Assembly (NCBI GenBank): GCA_017848435.1
Contig: JAFEHU010000032.1
Coordinates: forward strand, 1 to 54,362
From: Burkholderiaceae bacterium
GTDB taxonomy: Bacteria; Pseudomonadota; Gammaproteobacteria; Burkholderiales; Burkholderiaceae_C
Reading direction: 5' to 3'
DNA: 54,362 nt
Of this stretch, positions 35,876-44,607 are shown in pieces (position 1 is the stretch's first letter; each line of letters opens with the position of its first letter). The notes beneath the pieces are model-generated. The model made no database searches, had not been told where the DNA came from, and was given only the letters and a program-made list of their open reading frames with translations. The position numbers were made by a program, and so were the translations under genes.

Positions 35876-36127
35876 ATGAAAACAGACGACGATGCTGTCA
35901 TTTTGATTGTTGTGAGAACTGAAAAAAGGTTTGTCGAGGTCGGCGTGGTTTTCCGCGACCAGGTGTTACTGAGCTTGAAGGACTCTGACGAGTCTCGAAA
36001 ACTGGCTAATACGTTGGCGACGCGCTTGGCTGATGCCCTTGACATCGACATGAAAGAGTACACGTACCGAATAATGAACAGCCAGGTGTTCTGGAATTGG
36101 GAAGACGTTGTTGAGCGTGTGAAATGA
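35876..36127 (+). CDS. Hypothetical protein
   Basis: 83 aa, acidic start MKTDDDAVILIVVRTEKRF, no signal peptide, a helix with SRKLANTLATRLADALD and an aromatic end VFWNWEDVVERVK. AGGAG lies 8-12 nt before ATG. No family recognised. It stands alone between cadR and the toxin-antitoxin genes. Confidence 0.55.
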   Translation: MKTDDDAVILIVVRTEKRFVEVGVVFRDQVLLSLKDSDESRKLANTLATRLADALDIDMKEYTYRIMNSQVFWNWEDVVERVK

Positions 36128-36203
36128 TGACGGATGCAAAGTCGGCCAGGCGTTCCACTCAATACCCGCCGATGAGTATTCGCCGTCGCGGGATGACCTC
36201 TTG

Positions 36204-36222
36204 TGGGCTACAATGTAGCCCA
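36204..36222. promoter_or_regulatory. Palindromic operator of the relB-yafQ pair
   Basis: TGGGCTACA-A-TGTAGCCCA, perfect 9-bp arms, containing a TACAAT -10-like box and lying 21 nt before the antitoxin start. Ideal for ribbon-helix-helix autorepression. Confidence 0.7.
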
Positions 36223-36243
36223 GTAGTAAACAAGAAATCAATC

Positions 36244-36507
36244 ATGACTACCAACTCTGTGGTTCGAGCACGCATTGACGAGCACATTAAAGAAGAAGCA
36301 AGCGCCGTGCTTGCGTCAATGGGGCTGACAGTGTCGGATGCCTTCCGCATCATGCTGACGCGCATAGCCCGCGAGAAGGCTTTGCCGTTCGAGCCTTTGA
36401 TCCCGAACGAAACCACCATCGCAGCCATGCGCGAGGCACGCGCCGGTAACCTCAAGCGCTTCGGCAGCGTTGGGGCGTTGATGGCCAACCTGCATGCGGA
36501 AGATTGA
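36244..36507 (+). CDS. RelB/DinJ-family antitoxin
   Basis: 87 aa from ATG 36244; longer upstream frames lack a ribosome site and run through the operator. Ribbon-helix-helix start SVVRARIDEHIKEEAS, then ASMGLTVSDAFRIMLTRIA, the RelB/DinJ core. The C-terminal part would wrap the toxin. It overlaps the toxin gene by 14 nt, fixing a stable pair that can hold the transposon in the population. Confidence 0.86.
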   Translation: MTTNSVVRARIDEHIKEEASAVLASMGLTVSDAFRIMLTRIAREKALPFEPLIPNETTIAAMREARAGNLKRFGSVGALMANLHAED

Positions 36508-36775
36508 GCCGACCGGCCAATTCAGGCGCGACTACAAACGCGAGGCTAAGAGCCAGCATCGGGCAACACTCGATGCCGATTTGGAGCAGATTCTGGAAGC
36601 TCTGGCAAGCGATCTGCCGCTAGAGCCTCGGCACCGCGACCATGCGCTAACGGGTGAGTGGAAGGATCATCGAGATTGTCACATCAAGCCCGACCTGGTG
36701 CTGATCTATAGAAAGCCAGATAAGGCGACGTTGCAACTCGTTAGGCTTGGCTCGCACAGCGAGCTAGGTCTGTAG
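36494..36775 (+). CDS. YafQ-family mRNA interferase toxin
   Basis: 93 aa, RelE/ParE fold. YafQ-type active-site residues: His/Asp in WKDHRDCHIKPDLVLIY and His in RLGSHSELGL at the end. ATG overlaps the antitoxin. It would cleave mRNA at the ribosome when free. A strong terminator follows. Confidence 0.86.
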   Translation: MRKIEPTGQFRRDYKREAKSQHRATLDADLEQILEALASDLPLEPRHRDHALTGEWKDHRDCHIKPDLVLIYRKPDKATLQLVRLGSHSELGL

Positions 36776-36795
36776 CATTTTGGTGATCAAAACAG

Positions 36796-36829
36796 TCCCG
36801 GTTCAACCTCAGGTTGAACCGGGATTTCT
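36796..36829 (+). terminator. Terminator of the toxin-antitoxin operon
   Basis: 13-bp perfect stem TCCCGGTTCAACC / GGTTGAACCGGGA, 3-nt loop, followed by TTTCTTTTT. It separates the operon from the convergent tniQ. Confidence 0.9.
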
Positions 36830-36878
36830 TTTTGAGAGATGTTGAGGCTTGAACCGATCTGAATGCCTCAGCAGGTGC

Positions 36879-37889
36879 TTATCGCTCTCTCCAGTTCGCA
36901 AATTTATCGACAATGCTGATGTACCAGTCCGGCGCATCGTCGAAATCCTTCTTCATGTGGTTGTATCGAAGTGCTCGCGCTGACCATGCGCTACGCAGAC
37001 GTGGCTCCAGATCTGCCATCAGCCAAGCCACCAGCTGAATCAGGTGGTGTCGCTCCAACAAAGAACGCGACTCGAAGGGGATTTTTTCGCCTTTGGTCAG
37101 AAGTGGCTCGTCGATCCCCACTGCTTCACAGACGTGAGAATGAAGAACCACCCTTGCCAAGGTTGAAGTCAGCAGCCTTGTAAGCTGACGCATCACTGCG
37201 AGCTTTTCCAAGACAGTGTCTTGGTCTGCACCGGAAACAAGCTCAGCACGCAGTGACTGAAGCCAGGTCGTAGCCGCTTCGTTGTAACGTGGCACCACAT
37301 CTGCTGGCGCGATTCGTAGGTCGAAGCCACAGTAATGACAATCAGACAACAACTCTCCGATCCCATCCGCACCCTTGCCCATATCGCGCCGATGGAAGGC
37401 AACACCACTGCCACATTCCGGGCAACGGTCTAAAAGTAGACGTTTGTGCCGATCACACGTTGTACTCAGTGCGACGCGCCAGGACCTTCGGAAGTAAGGC
37501 TGCATGTCCTCCGACAAGCAATGGGGACAGAACTGAAAGCCAAAACCCTCGAAAGTTCGGTGGTAAAGCTTCAGCACAAGTATCCAAGGTAAGCTGCCTG
37601 ACGGTTTGAATCTGGCAAAAAGCCTTCCTTCATACGACCGAACCGTAGTACCTCGGGCAACCGCGATGTCTGTGCCCGTTTTCTCGCTCAGTTCGTTCAA
37701 AAGCCATTCTGGAGCCAGCCTGTCGATGTCCCTGTTCCAAATCTGCAGGCGATTTCCAAAGATCAGATTGCAAAAGGTCTGCACCTTCAGGCCATGGCCG
37801 TGGGCTAGTCGCACCAGCCAAGATGACAGCACCTCATCTGGAAATGGCTTGTAACGAACTGGCCAGAGGGATGTGGTGAGGCCACGCAC
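36879..37889 (-). CDS. tniQ: TniQ/TnsD-like target-site protein
   Basis: 336 aa, GTG start 14 nt after the tnsC stop. N-terminal TniQ core (PFPDEVLSSWLVRLAHGHGL) and zinc-finger cysteines/histidine in FCPHCL, CDRHKRLLLDRCPECG and CHYCG. It is shorter than Tn7 TnsD (about 500) but longer than a minimal TniQ. As the only TniQ here, and with the element joined to the 3' end of ptsI, it is the likely reader of that site; this is inference. Confidence 0.87.
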   Translation of the reverse strand: MRGLTTSLWPVRYKPFPDEVLSSWLVRLAHGHGLKVQTFCNLIFGNRLQIWNRDIDRLAPEWLLNELSEKTGTDIAVARGTTVRSYEGRLFARFKPSGSLPWILVLKLYHRTFEGFGFQFCPHCLSEDMQPYFRRSWRVALSTTCDRHKRLLLDRCPECGSGVAFHRRDMGKGADGIGELLSDCHYCGFDLRIAPADVVPRYNEAATTWLQSLRAELVSGADQDTVLEKLAVMRQLTRLLTSTLARVVLHSHVCEAVGIDEPLLTKGEKIPFESRSLLERHHLIQLVAWLMADLEPRLRSAWSARALRYNHMKKDFDDAPDWYISIVDKFANWRER

Positions 37890-37903
37890 TGCACGAACCT
37901 AGA

Positions 37904-38815
37904 CTAAAGTGACTTGGGTCTCGCTTGGCGCGTGCGTTTTGACAGCGGCATAAATTTGAGGTCCGCTAGGGCCTTTAATGTGATTTGCTCTTTTTTCGAT
38001 TTGATTGCCTCAACCGCCAGAGCTTGAACCAATTCGCAGATGTGCCCTATCGAACCTTCCGCAAGCTGATCAATCTTGCGTAACATTTCTATGTCTCCTA
38101 GATTGGATGGCAATTTCAAGGGCATTCGTAGCTCCATGGTTTTGACCAAGACCACCATTTGTTTATCCTTGTGGTTGATTGCCTTCAGCTCTCTTGGTGC
38201 AAAACGACTGGCCATTTGATCATCGTGCATGATCGCAGCGTAAGCCTCCATCGTCCCTGATAGAACAATGCAAATCTGCAGTTCGTTCATCATGCTTTTG
38301 AGCGTGTTGCTGAACAGGCGGACTTTGGCGTCACTTCCTGCAATCACATGCTGTATCTCGTCGATGACCAGCACTTTGACGCCGAGGGTCCGAATGAGCC
38401 TCTCCACTTGTGAGCGCAACGCAGGAGAACTCGCGTTTGGTTTGTAGACGGCTGCGAACTTGTCCAGAATTCGGCAATAAAAATCGGTCACATCCGGCCG
38501 AGGCGGCGCCTCAATCATCAACACCGGGTAGTTTGTTATCTCAGATTCGGGTTGATAGTCCGGCGGATAGAGTGCACACAGTTCCTTGAGGATCGTGGTT
38601 TTGCCACTGAATGCAGGTCCGACCAAGAGCATGCCTGGCATCCTTGCCACCTTAGGGTGGTCAACGAACTCTTGCATTTGATTGAGCACATCTATGGAGC
38701 GCTCAAGTTTGACAAACGAGCCGGACCTGATGATCCTGATTCGCTCGCTGTCGCTCAGATTGACCTGTCCTTTGGCTTTGTCGGCCAGATGTGGGTAGGG
38801 GTCGTCAGTAGTCAT
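37904..38815 (-). CDS. tnsC: TnsC/TniB AAA+ transposition ATPase
   Basis: 303 aa. Walker A GPAFSGKTT (66-74), Walker B VLVIDEIQH (148-156), and sensor/arginine region near FAPRELKAIN. It assembles on DNA and links the target selector to the transposase. Its start overlaps tnsB by 11 nt. The N-terminal segment resembles TniB. Confidence 0.88.
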   Translation of the reverse strand: MTTDDPYPHLADKAKGQVNLSDSERIRIIRSGSFVKLERSIDVLNQMQEFVDHPKVARMPGMLLVGPAFSGKTTILKELCALYPPDYQPESEITNYPVLMIEAPPRPDVTDFYCRILDKFAAVYKPNASSPALRSQVERLIRTLGVKVLVIDEIQHVIAGSDAKVRLFSNTLKSMMNELQICIVLSGTMEAYAAIMHDDQMASRFAPRELKAINHKDKQMVVLVKTMELRMPLKLPSNLGDIEMLRKIDQLAEGSIGHICELVQALAVEAIKSKKEQITLKALADLKFMPLSKRTRQARPKSL

Positions 38816-40715
38816 CGTGAAGACCCTCGATAGTGTCGGGGTCGAAATCCATCTCGTCGTTCACGGATATATCGCTGTCATCTCCCTTGGCTTTGGCAAG
38901 GTTTGTCCTCTTTTTAGCAGCCTTCTTATTTTGCGCATGCCTCTGCTGCTCTTTGCGAGCAGCTTTAGTCTTTTGAGCAGACTCAGCCAAAATTGCTCGC
39001 TGGTATTTGACAATTTCAAAAACTGCATGTTCATCAGAAGTTCTCGCACCTTGCTTTTTTGCGAGTATTCTGGCAGCTTTCAACTCCCAAATACTGACTG
39101 CTGGGTGCCCTGTATTCCTATAGGGAATCTCGAAATAGCGACCAATCAATTCATCATAAAAATAAATGGAGCTGATATCACGCGGATCGTATCGAAATCG
39201 GTATTTTTCATTTTGCCTCGGATTATCTTTGCTTTTACGGTTTATCCAGGGGCGCAACACATCAGAAAAATACTCTACTTCATTGAGGATGACACCATTA
39301 CCCGATATACACCGCTCTTGAAAAGGCATGAAGTCTATCTTTAACTTTCTTTCATTCAGAAACAAAGCAGGCAATCCGCGACCACGTTGGGTTTTTGTAC
39401 CAACAATGCCCTCTTCCCATTTTTGAATGGGGGGCATTCCGATACCTGAATGATCTTCAATATGATATTTGCATATTTCAGCAATGAGCCATTTCTCTAA
39501 CTCATCAATAGTGAATATGGCGCAGTCTTCTGCTTTATATTCACCTTTTTCATCAGGGCCAGAAAACGTTGCACCGGGGACTTTTTTCAGCGTCTCACTG
39601 AACGTTCCCATAAGACGCTCAACGTGTGCTCCATATCTTGGATTTTTAACTGGTCTTAGATTTAAGTCGATGTTGTATTCTTTTGTCGCATACTTCAGCA
39701 TGTCGCCCCTGAACTCTCTGGCGTTATCCACATGGATAACATCCATTGCACCGTAGGTTGGCCAGAATGCGTTGAATTCAGGCTTGTCTATTGATTCAAG
39801 TAAATTATCCTTGCGTAATAACGCATTGGCCATACAAAGACCTGCTGACATGGCTGACGGTGCATCCAACGAGAGATACATCCCCAAAATCATTCGGCTG
39901 AACACGTCTATGATGAAAGTTACGCACGCTCGATTGATTGGCTTTCGGTACATATCATCAACAATGATGACCGGCATCACCGTATGATCCATCTGCGCAA
40001 GAGCTAGTGGCCAGTCCGCGTCTGGAATCGAGCCCAGCGATGCGTTGTATCGGTCCCCCGCCTTGGCACCTAATCTGCGTCGAACAGCAATTGCTTCATC
40101 AATTTGTGCAATCCGAATTCTCACCGTGTTGAAGCTTGGAGCTTTCAGTTCAGCCTGTTCGCAGTCATACTTTATTTCTTCAAATATGGCAGTTAAGGTG
40201 GGTTTTTGAGTTGTAAGATACTTTTCTTTTAGATTGGTCTGAATGATTTCTTCAACCGCAAGGTCAATGCGTCCTTTACCTTTACCTCCCGGTCTCTTTT
40301 TGTGCAGAAAAGCTGTTGACTTCCCAGTTTGCCTGAACTCTTTGATCATGCGGTACAGAGTGGGCACCGATATTTGAAGTTCTTTGGCTATTTTTAAGTG
40401 CAGCCCCTTTTCTCTCGACTGCATCAACATCGGAGAAATTATTTTCAGGTAATGCTCTGTGAACAGTCGTTCCTCTTCTGTTAGGCTGAGTAAATCTCTT
40501 TCTATATTCTGACTCTGTTCTGATCGCTGCTCAAAATCACTGATAATTTGACTCGATATATCTGTGATTTTTACTATCTCAATTCGCCCCGATTGCTGAT
40601 TTTTTAGTACAAGGGTGTTTGAGTCATAAATGTTGCCAATTACATAGTCACAGTGGTTGTATCGGATGGGGGCACCCACCTTGAAGTAGACCATCTGACC
40701 ATCGTTTTTACTCAT
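38805..40715 (-). CDS. tnsB: TnsB/TniA DDE transposase
   Basis: 636 aa. Helix-turn-helix DNA-binding part (LKIAKELQISVPTLYRMIKE, about 107-126), RNase-H core with Asp243 (QMDHT), Asp330 (IHVDN) and Glu366 (HVERLMG), then a Mu-type C-terminal barrel and a Lys/Ala-rich tail that should touch TnsC. Base composition is visibly more AT-rich than the neighbours, especially 39.1-40.6 kb. Start overlaps tnsA by 4 nt. Confidence 0.92.
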   Translation of the reverse strand: MSKNDGQMVYFKVGAPIRYNHCDYVIGNIYDSNTLVLKNQQSGRIEIVKITDISSQIISDFEQRSEQSQNIERDLLSLTEEERLFTEHYLKIISPMLMQSREKGLHLKIAKELQISVPTLYRMIKEFRQTGKSTAFLHKKRPGGKGKGRIDLAVEEIIQTNLKEKYLTTQKPTLTAIFEEIKYDCEQAELKAPSFNTVRIRIAQIDEAIAVRRRLGAKAGDRYNASLGSIPDADWPLALAQMDHTVMPVIIVDDMYRKPINRACVTFIIDVFSRMILGMYLSLDAPSAMSAGLCMANALLRKDNLLESIDKPEFNAFWPTYGAMDVIHVDNAREFRGDMLKYATKEYNIDLNLRPVKNPRYGAHVERLMGTFSETLKKVPGATFSGPDEKGEYKAEDCAIFTIDELEKWLIAEICKYHIEDHSGIGMPPIQKWEEGIVGTKTQRGRGLPALFLNERKLKIDFMPFQERCISGNGVILNEVEYFSDVLRPWINRKSKDNPRQNEKYRFRYDPRDISSIYFYDELIGRYFEIPYRNTGHPAVSIWELKAARILAKKQGARTSDEHAVFEIVKYQRAILAESAQKTKAARKEQQRHAQNKKAAKKRTNLAKAKGDDSDISVNDEMDFDPDTIEGLHDDY

Positions 40716-41350
40716 TGGAATGCCTCTATCCAGACTGGCACATCCACTGGAAACTCAGACTCGAAATCTGCACTGAGATCGCCCTGGACCAGCATGGTCC
40801 ATACCGTGCCCAGCCAAGCGGCTCTGTCTGGCCCGCCAAGTGCGTCAACGATGGCATCGGAACTTGATTTGCCACCTTGGGCAGCGATGAATTGGAGGAC
40901 CGCATCCTTTTGTTCTGGCGGTGGCGTTCGTTGCTTGTACCGCCGCAAAAACTTGAGGTTCTGCAGATATGGGCCCCTGATGTCTTCCTCGCTTTTGACC
41001 ACAAACAGTTGGTCTCGCTCTTCGCAGTAGCGTTTTGCAGCCATGAACTTTGGCTCAAACTCTCTCGCGTACTGCTCAAGATCTGCTTTTGGCTTGACCT
41101 CAACGATTTCTGCTGGTCGTTTGGGGTCCTTGAAAACCACGCGTGCATCTGGAACGTAACCTTGTGGCACGCCAGGGACTGGGATTCGTACAGGCTGCAC
41201 TTCGAACGACTTGACCTCGTTATCGAACTCCAAAAGGATCATGTGGTCGCGCTCAAGAAGCGATTCGAATTCGTGAGATTCGCCGTTCTTCGCACTGGCA
41301 AATCTACCGGTGACAACCAAGTAGTTCTTCGGTATCTTTCGGACTGGCAT
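40712..41350 (-). CDS. tnsA: TnsA endonuclease
   Basis: 212 aa. Restriction-like nuclease core: Glu in ESLLERD (29-35), Asp68 in VPDARVVF, and EVK (84-86), matching TnsA E-D-(x)-K order; the C-terminal part is the TnsC-binding domain. TnsA cuts the non-transferred 5' strands, so this element should move by clean cut-and-paste. It is the gene closest to the right end, 15 nt from the first end repeat. Confidence 0.88.
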   Translation of the reverse strand: MPVRKIPKNYLVVTGRFASAKNGESHEFESLLERDHMILLEFDNEVKSFEVQPVRIPVPGVPQGYVPDARVVFKDPKRPAEIVEVKPKADLEQYAREFEPKFMAAKRYCEERDQLFVVKSEEDIRGPYLQNLKFLRRYKQRTPPPEQKDAVLQFIAAQGGKSSSDAIVDALGGPDRAAWLGTVWTMLVQGDLSADFESEFPVDVPVWIEAFQ

Positions 41351-41364
41351 CTTGTCAGCTCGCG

Positions 41365-41472
41365 ACTTCTGATGTAGCCCTCTTTATAGGTCTAAGCACA
41401 GAAAGTACCCAGTTTTATCACCACTTCTGGTGATAAAACGTTGTTTTTCTCACTTACTTCTGGTTTCTGACA
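41365..41472. repeat. Transposon right end with TnsB-binding-like repeats
   Basis: ACTTCTGAT (41365-41373), ACTTCTGGT (41423-41431) and ACTTCTGGT (41456-41464), then TTCTGACA as the tip. The middle copy is inside a perfect palindrome whose arms are TTTTATCACCA and TGGTGATAAAA. Repeated sites near the end and a TGACA tip fit TnsB binding; the first copy also overlaps the tnsA promoter region. Confidence 0.65.
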
Positions 41473-41484
41473 GTGACCCTGGTT

Positions 41485-43272
41485 TCAGGCCGCCAGCAGC
41501 GCCGCTGGATTCTCTGACACCAGCACCTCTTGCGCCCAGGGCGCCAGCTTGCCGGTGTCGGCGCGCAACACCTGCTGTTTGACCGCCAGAATCTGCGCCG
41601 GGTGCATGGAAAAACTGCGCAGGCCCAACCCGAGCAGCAGACGCGTCAAGGTCACATCACCGGCCATCTCGCCACAGACGCTGACCTGCTTGCCGCTGGC
41701 ATGGCAGGCGGCAATGGTGTCGGCCAGCAGCCGCAACACGGCCGGGTGCAACGGGTCGTACAGGTGCGCGACCGATTCGTCGGCCCGGTCGATCGCCAGC
41801 GTGTACTGGATCAGGTCGTTGGTGCCGATGGACAGGAAGTCGAAATACTTCAGAAACAGCGGCAGCGTCAGCGCGGCCGCAGGCACCTCGATCATCGCGC
41901 CCAGACGCACCGGGCCGTAGGCCATGCCCCGGTTGTCCAGTTCGGCACGGGCATGGTCCAACAGGGCCAGGGTCTGGCGGATTTCACTGCCATGGCCAAG
42001 CATCGGAAACAGCAGGTTCACCTGCCCATGCGCGGCGGCGCGCAGGATGGCACGCAGCTGCGTGAGGAACATCGCCGGGTCGGCCAGGCTCCAGCGGATG
42101 GCGCGCAGGCCCAGGGCCGGGTTCAGGTGGTTGTCTTCGCGGGCGCTGCGGTCATTGGGTTTGTCGAGCGGTTTGTCGGCGCCCACGTCCACGGTGCGGA
42201 TGGTGACGGGCAAACCCTGCATGCCATCCACCGCACGCCGGTAGGCCTCGTACTGCTCTTCCTCGCCAGGCAGTTTGCCCTTGCGGCCCATGAACAGAAA
42301 TTCGCTGCGGAACAGGCCAATGCCCACCGCACCGGCATTGACCGCCGCCGCAGCGTCGTCGGGTGATTCGATGTTGGCCAGCAGTTCGATTTTCTGGTCG
42401 TCCAGCGTGACGGCGGGCGTGTGGCGCAGGCGCGTGAGCCGCTGGCGCTCCACCTCAAACTGGCGTTGCTTAAAACCGTACTCGGCCAGGATGATGGCCG
42501 ACGGGTCCACGATGATGATGCCGGCGTCGCCGTCGATGATGACCCAGTCGTCCTGCCGCACCAACTGGCTAGCGCTGCGCGCCCCCACCACAGCCGGGAT
42601 GTCCATGCTGCGCGCCACGATGGCGGTGTGCGAGGTCTTGCCGCCCACGTCGGTGACGAAACCGGCGAACACGCTTTTCTTGAACTGCAGCATGTCGGCC
42701 GGCGACAGGTCGTGCGCGATCAGGATCAGCGGCACGTCGATGGTGTCGTCGAGCAGCAGCTCCTGTTTGGATTTCGGCCTGGCTTCGCGCGGCGGCAAGG
42801 GCGGCGCCAGCGGCGACGGTGCGCCCTTCATCGCCCGCAACACCCGCTCGGCGATCTGCTCCAGATCGGCCTTGCGTTCGCGCAGGTACTCGTCTTCCAT
42901 TTCGTCGAACTGGCGTGAGATCACCTCCAGCTGCGCTGTGAGTGCCCACTCTGCGTTGTAGAGCCGGCTGCCGATCCACTGCTTGACGCCGCCAATCAGG
43001 TCTTCGTCCTGCAACAGCATCAGGTGCACGTCCAGCAGCGCGACCAGTTCCTGCGGCGCGTCCTTGGGCTTCATGCCGCCCAGCGTTTGCTGCAGCCGGA
43101 TGATTTCTTCCACCACCTGGTTGCGCGCCAGCCGCACCCGCTCGATCTCGGCGTCCACATCGGCCGCGTCGATGAAGTAGTGCGCCACATCCACCCGGCT
43201 GGACGCGACGATGACGGCACGGCCAATCGCAATGCCGCGCGCAACCGCCAGGCCGTGGATGGAAAAAGTCAT
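41485..43272 (-). CDS. ptsI: PTS phosphoenolpyruvate-protein phosphotransferase (enzyme I)
   Basis: 595 aa from ATG 43272; the longer frame upstream covers the spacer after ptsH. Active-site histidine in GGKTSHTAIVARS, PEP-binding signatures (DFLSIGTNDLIQY and VCGEMAGD). It passes phosphate from PEP to HPr. Its 3' end carries the Tn7-like insertion 12 nt after the stop, leaving the protein intact. Confidence 0.94.
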   Translation of the reverse strand: MTFSIHGLAVARGIAIGRAVIVASSRVDVAHYFIDAADVDAEIERVRLARNQVVEEIIRLQQTLGGMKPKDAPQELVALLDVHLMLLQDEDLIGGVKQWIGSRLYNAEWALTAQLEVISRQFDEMEDEYLRERKADLEQIAERVLRAMKGAPSPLAPPLPPREARPKSKQELLLDDTIDVPLILIAHDLSPADMLQFKKSVFAGFVTDVGGKTSHTAIVARSMDIPAVVGARSASQLVRQDDWVIIDGDAGIIIVDPSAIILAEYGFKQRQFEVERQRLTRLRHTPAVTLDDQKIELLANIESPDDAAAAVNAGAVGIGLFRSEFLFMGRKGKLPGEEEQYEAYRRAVDGMQGLPVTIRTVDVGADKPLDKPNDRSAREDNHLNPALGLRAIRWSLADPAMFLTQLRAILRAAAHGQVNLLFPMLGHGSEIRQTLALLDHARAELDNRGMAYGPVRLGAMIEVPAAALTLPLFLKYFDFLSIGTNDLIQYTLAIDRADESVAHLYDPLHPAVLRLLADTIAACHASGKQVSVCGEMAGDVTLTRLLLGLGLRSFSMHPAQILAVKQQVLRADTGKLAPWAQEVLVSENPAALLAA

Positions 43273-43354
43273 GCCGACACCGCCGGGCCGCCCCAAGTGG
43301 CACAGCCCCCTCGGGAGGCAGTGCACCCCAAGTGGGCAAGCGTGGGGGCCATGT

Positions 43355-43624
43355 TCACTCGCCTTCCCCGAACTTGTCCTGGAACAGCGCCAACAAGGCG
43401 TCGAGCGCCTCCTGTTCGCGGTCACCGAGGGTCTCGATCTCCACCGTGCTGCCCAGCCCGGCGGCGAGCATCATGACGCCCATGATGCTTTTGGCGTTGA
43501 CACGGCGTTCGCCTTTGGCGATCCAGACCTCGCAGGGGAAACTGCCCGCCAGCTTGGTCAGCTTGGCAGAAGCGCGTGCGTGCAGGCCGAGTTTATTGCT
43601 GATGGTCGTGGTCGCTTTGGTCAT
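43355..43624 (-). CDS. ptsH: HPr phosphocarrier protein
   Basis: 89 aa. His15 in GLHARAS and Ser46 in KSIMGVMML. Phosphate carrier between enzyme I and EIIA proteins. Overlaps the EIIA gene by 32 nt and sits 82 nt before ptsI. Confidence 0.95.
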   Translation of the reverse strand: MTKATTTISNKLGLHARASAKLTKLAGSFPCEVWIAKGERRVNAKSIMGVMMLAAGLGSTVEIETLGDREQEALDALLALFQDKFGEGE

Positions 43625-44039
43625 GTCGTCGTCGGGCCTGGTTTTGGGGGGCGGTGATCGCCACGGGCATCACGCCCTGAACGCCACCGGCGAGCGCCCG
43701 GCCCACCAAGGTGTCCAGCGGTTCATGGCGGTAGGTGATGGCGCGCAGCAGCATGGGCAGATTCACGCCGGCAATCAGTTTGTTGTTCAAACCGTCCACC
43801 AGCTTCTGCGCCACATTGCACGGTGTGGCGCCGAACATGTCAGTGAGCACCAGCATCTGCGGCGTGTCCAACTGCGCCATGGCAATGCGCGCGGTGGCCA
43901 GCGACTCTTCGGGCGACAGGTTGGGCTGGATGTCCACCGCCGCAAGGACTGACGCGCTGTCGGGGAACACATGCAGCACACTCTGGCGCAAGGCATGGGC
44001 CAGCGGGGCGTGCGCGATGATGAGGATGCCAATGGTCAT
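43593..44039 (-). CDS. PTS EIIA component, mannose family
   Basis: 148 aa. Active His near residue 10 (IIAHAPLAHAL) and the family motif LTDMFGATPCN. In betaproteobacteria this EIIA(Man)-HPr-EI trio usually has regulatory roles rather than sugar uptake, as no EIIB/C genes lie beside it. First gene of the pts cluster. Confidence 0.9.
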   Translation of the reverse strand: MTIGILIIAHAPLAHALRQSVLHVFPDSASVLAAVDIQPNLSPEESLATARIAMAQLDTPQMLVLTDMFGATPCNVAQKLVDGLNNKLIAGVNLPMLLRAITYRHEPLDTLVGRALAGGVQGVMPVAITAPQNQARRRHDQSDHDHQQ

Positions 44040-44051
44040 GAACAGGTTTGA

Positions 44052-44573
44052 TTATGGCAACTTGAGACCGGCAAAAAAGGTATTGGCCGCTTCTGGCTGA
44101 GGCTTGTCGGCAAACAGGGCCGCCTGGTAGACCTGATTTTCCCTCGCAAACAACGCCACCTGCGCGACGACGGGGGACCCATCAGCGCGCTGGCCGCTGA
44201 AGCTGGCACGCACTGCGTTAGGCCAGGGGGTGGCGCCCGGCAAGGCAAATGGCAGGTCGGTCGATTGGCTGGTGCGGGCGTTGGCCAGCATGGCCGACTT
44301 CCAGGGACCCAGCAGCGCGCCGGCCTCGGCCGGGCTGGCCAGTTGTGCCACCGCCACGGTGAACAGCACGCCACCGGCCTCGCAGCCCTGCATGCTGACC
44401 TCGACCACGCGATCGGCCACCGGCAGGGAGCGAACTCCTTTGTCGGGTTTGCAAGGCAACAGGGCCACCAGCGGGGCGTTGTCAAAGCGGGCTTCACGCC
44501 AGTTGAAGACCGGGTTGCAGGCACTCAGCAGCGCGGCGGTCAGCAGGGCCAGGCCCCATGTGTCATAACGCAT
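44052..44573 (-). CDS. Hypothetical lipoprotein
   Basis: 173 aa from ATG 44573. Signal with lipobox LLSAC (Cys about residue 19). Three further Cys; mature segment RSLPVADRVVEVSMQGCEAGG. Only 12 nt before the EIIA gene, so perhaps cotranscribed. No family recognised. Confidence 0.7.
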   Translation of the reverse strand: MRYDTWGLALLTAALLSACNPVFNWREARFDNAPLVALLPCKPDKGVRSLPVADRVVEVSMQGCEAGGVLFTVAVAQLASPAEAGALLGPWKSAMLANARTSQSTDLPFALPGATPWPNAVRASFSGQRADGSPVVAQVALFARENQVYQAALFADKPQPEAANTFFAGLKLP

Positions 44574-44607
44574 CGGCCGATTATCGTGTTTGCCCGACAA
44601 TGCCCCC

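Larger units (their letters stand above)
1..41472. mobile_element. Tn7-like transposon (right part): metal-resistance cargo and tnsABC-tniQ
   Basis: The accessory block ends sharply at 41472, 12 nt before the ptsI stop codon. It has the Tn7 logic: tnsA nearest the right end, then tnsB, tnsC and a tniQ gene, all transcribed away from that end, with cargo beyond. A terminal TGACA (41468-41472) and repeated ACTTCTGGT motifs mark the end; GTGAC at 41473-41477 is the candidate target duplication. No matching inverted left end (TGTCAGAAACC...) was found by eye in the window, so the left boundary is assumed to be upstream. Metal resistance, toxin-antitoxin and defence-like genes are typical cargo. 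The left extent is inference. Confidence 0.7.

Noticed and set aside
36879-41472. Plain Tn5053/Tn402-type tni element
   Set aside because: tniR resolvase and res site are missing and a TnsA nuclease is present, so the Tn7-like label fits better.
43273-43425. Upstream extension of ptsI
   Set aside because: Enzyme I proteins start at MTFSIHGLAVARG; the extension is spacer DNA.
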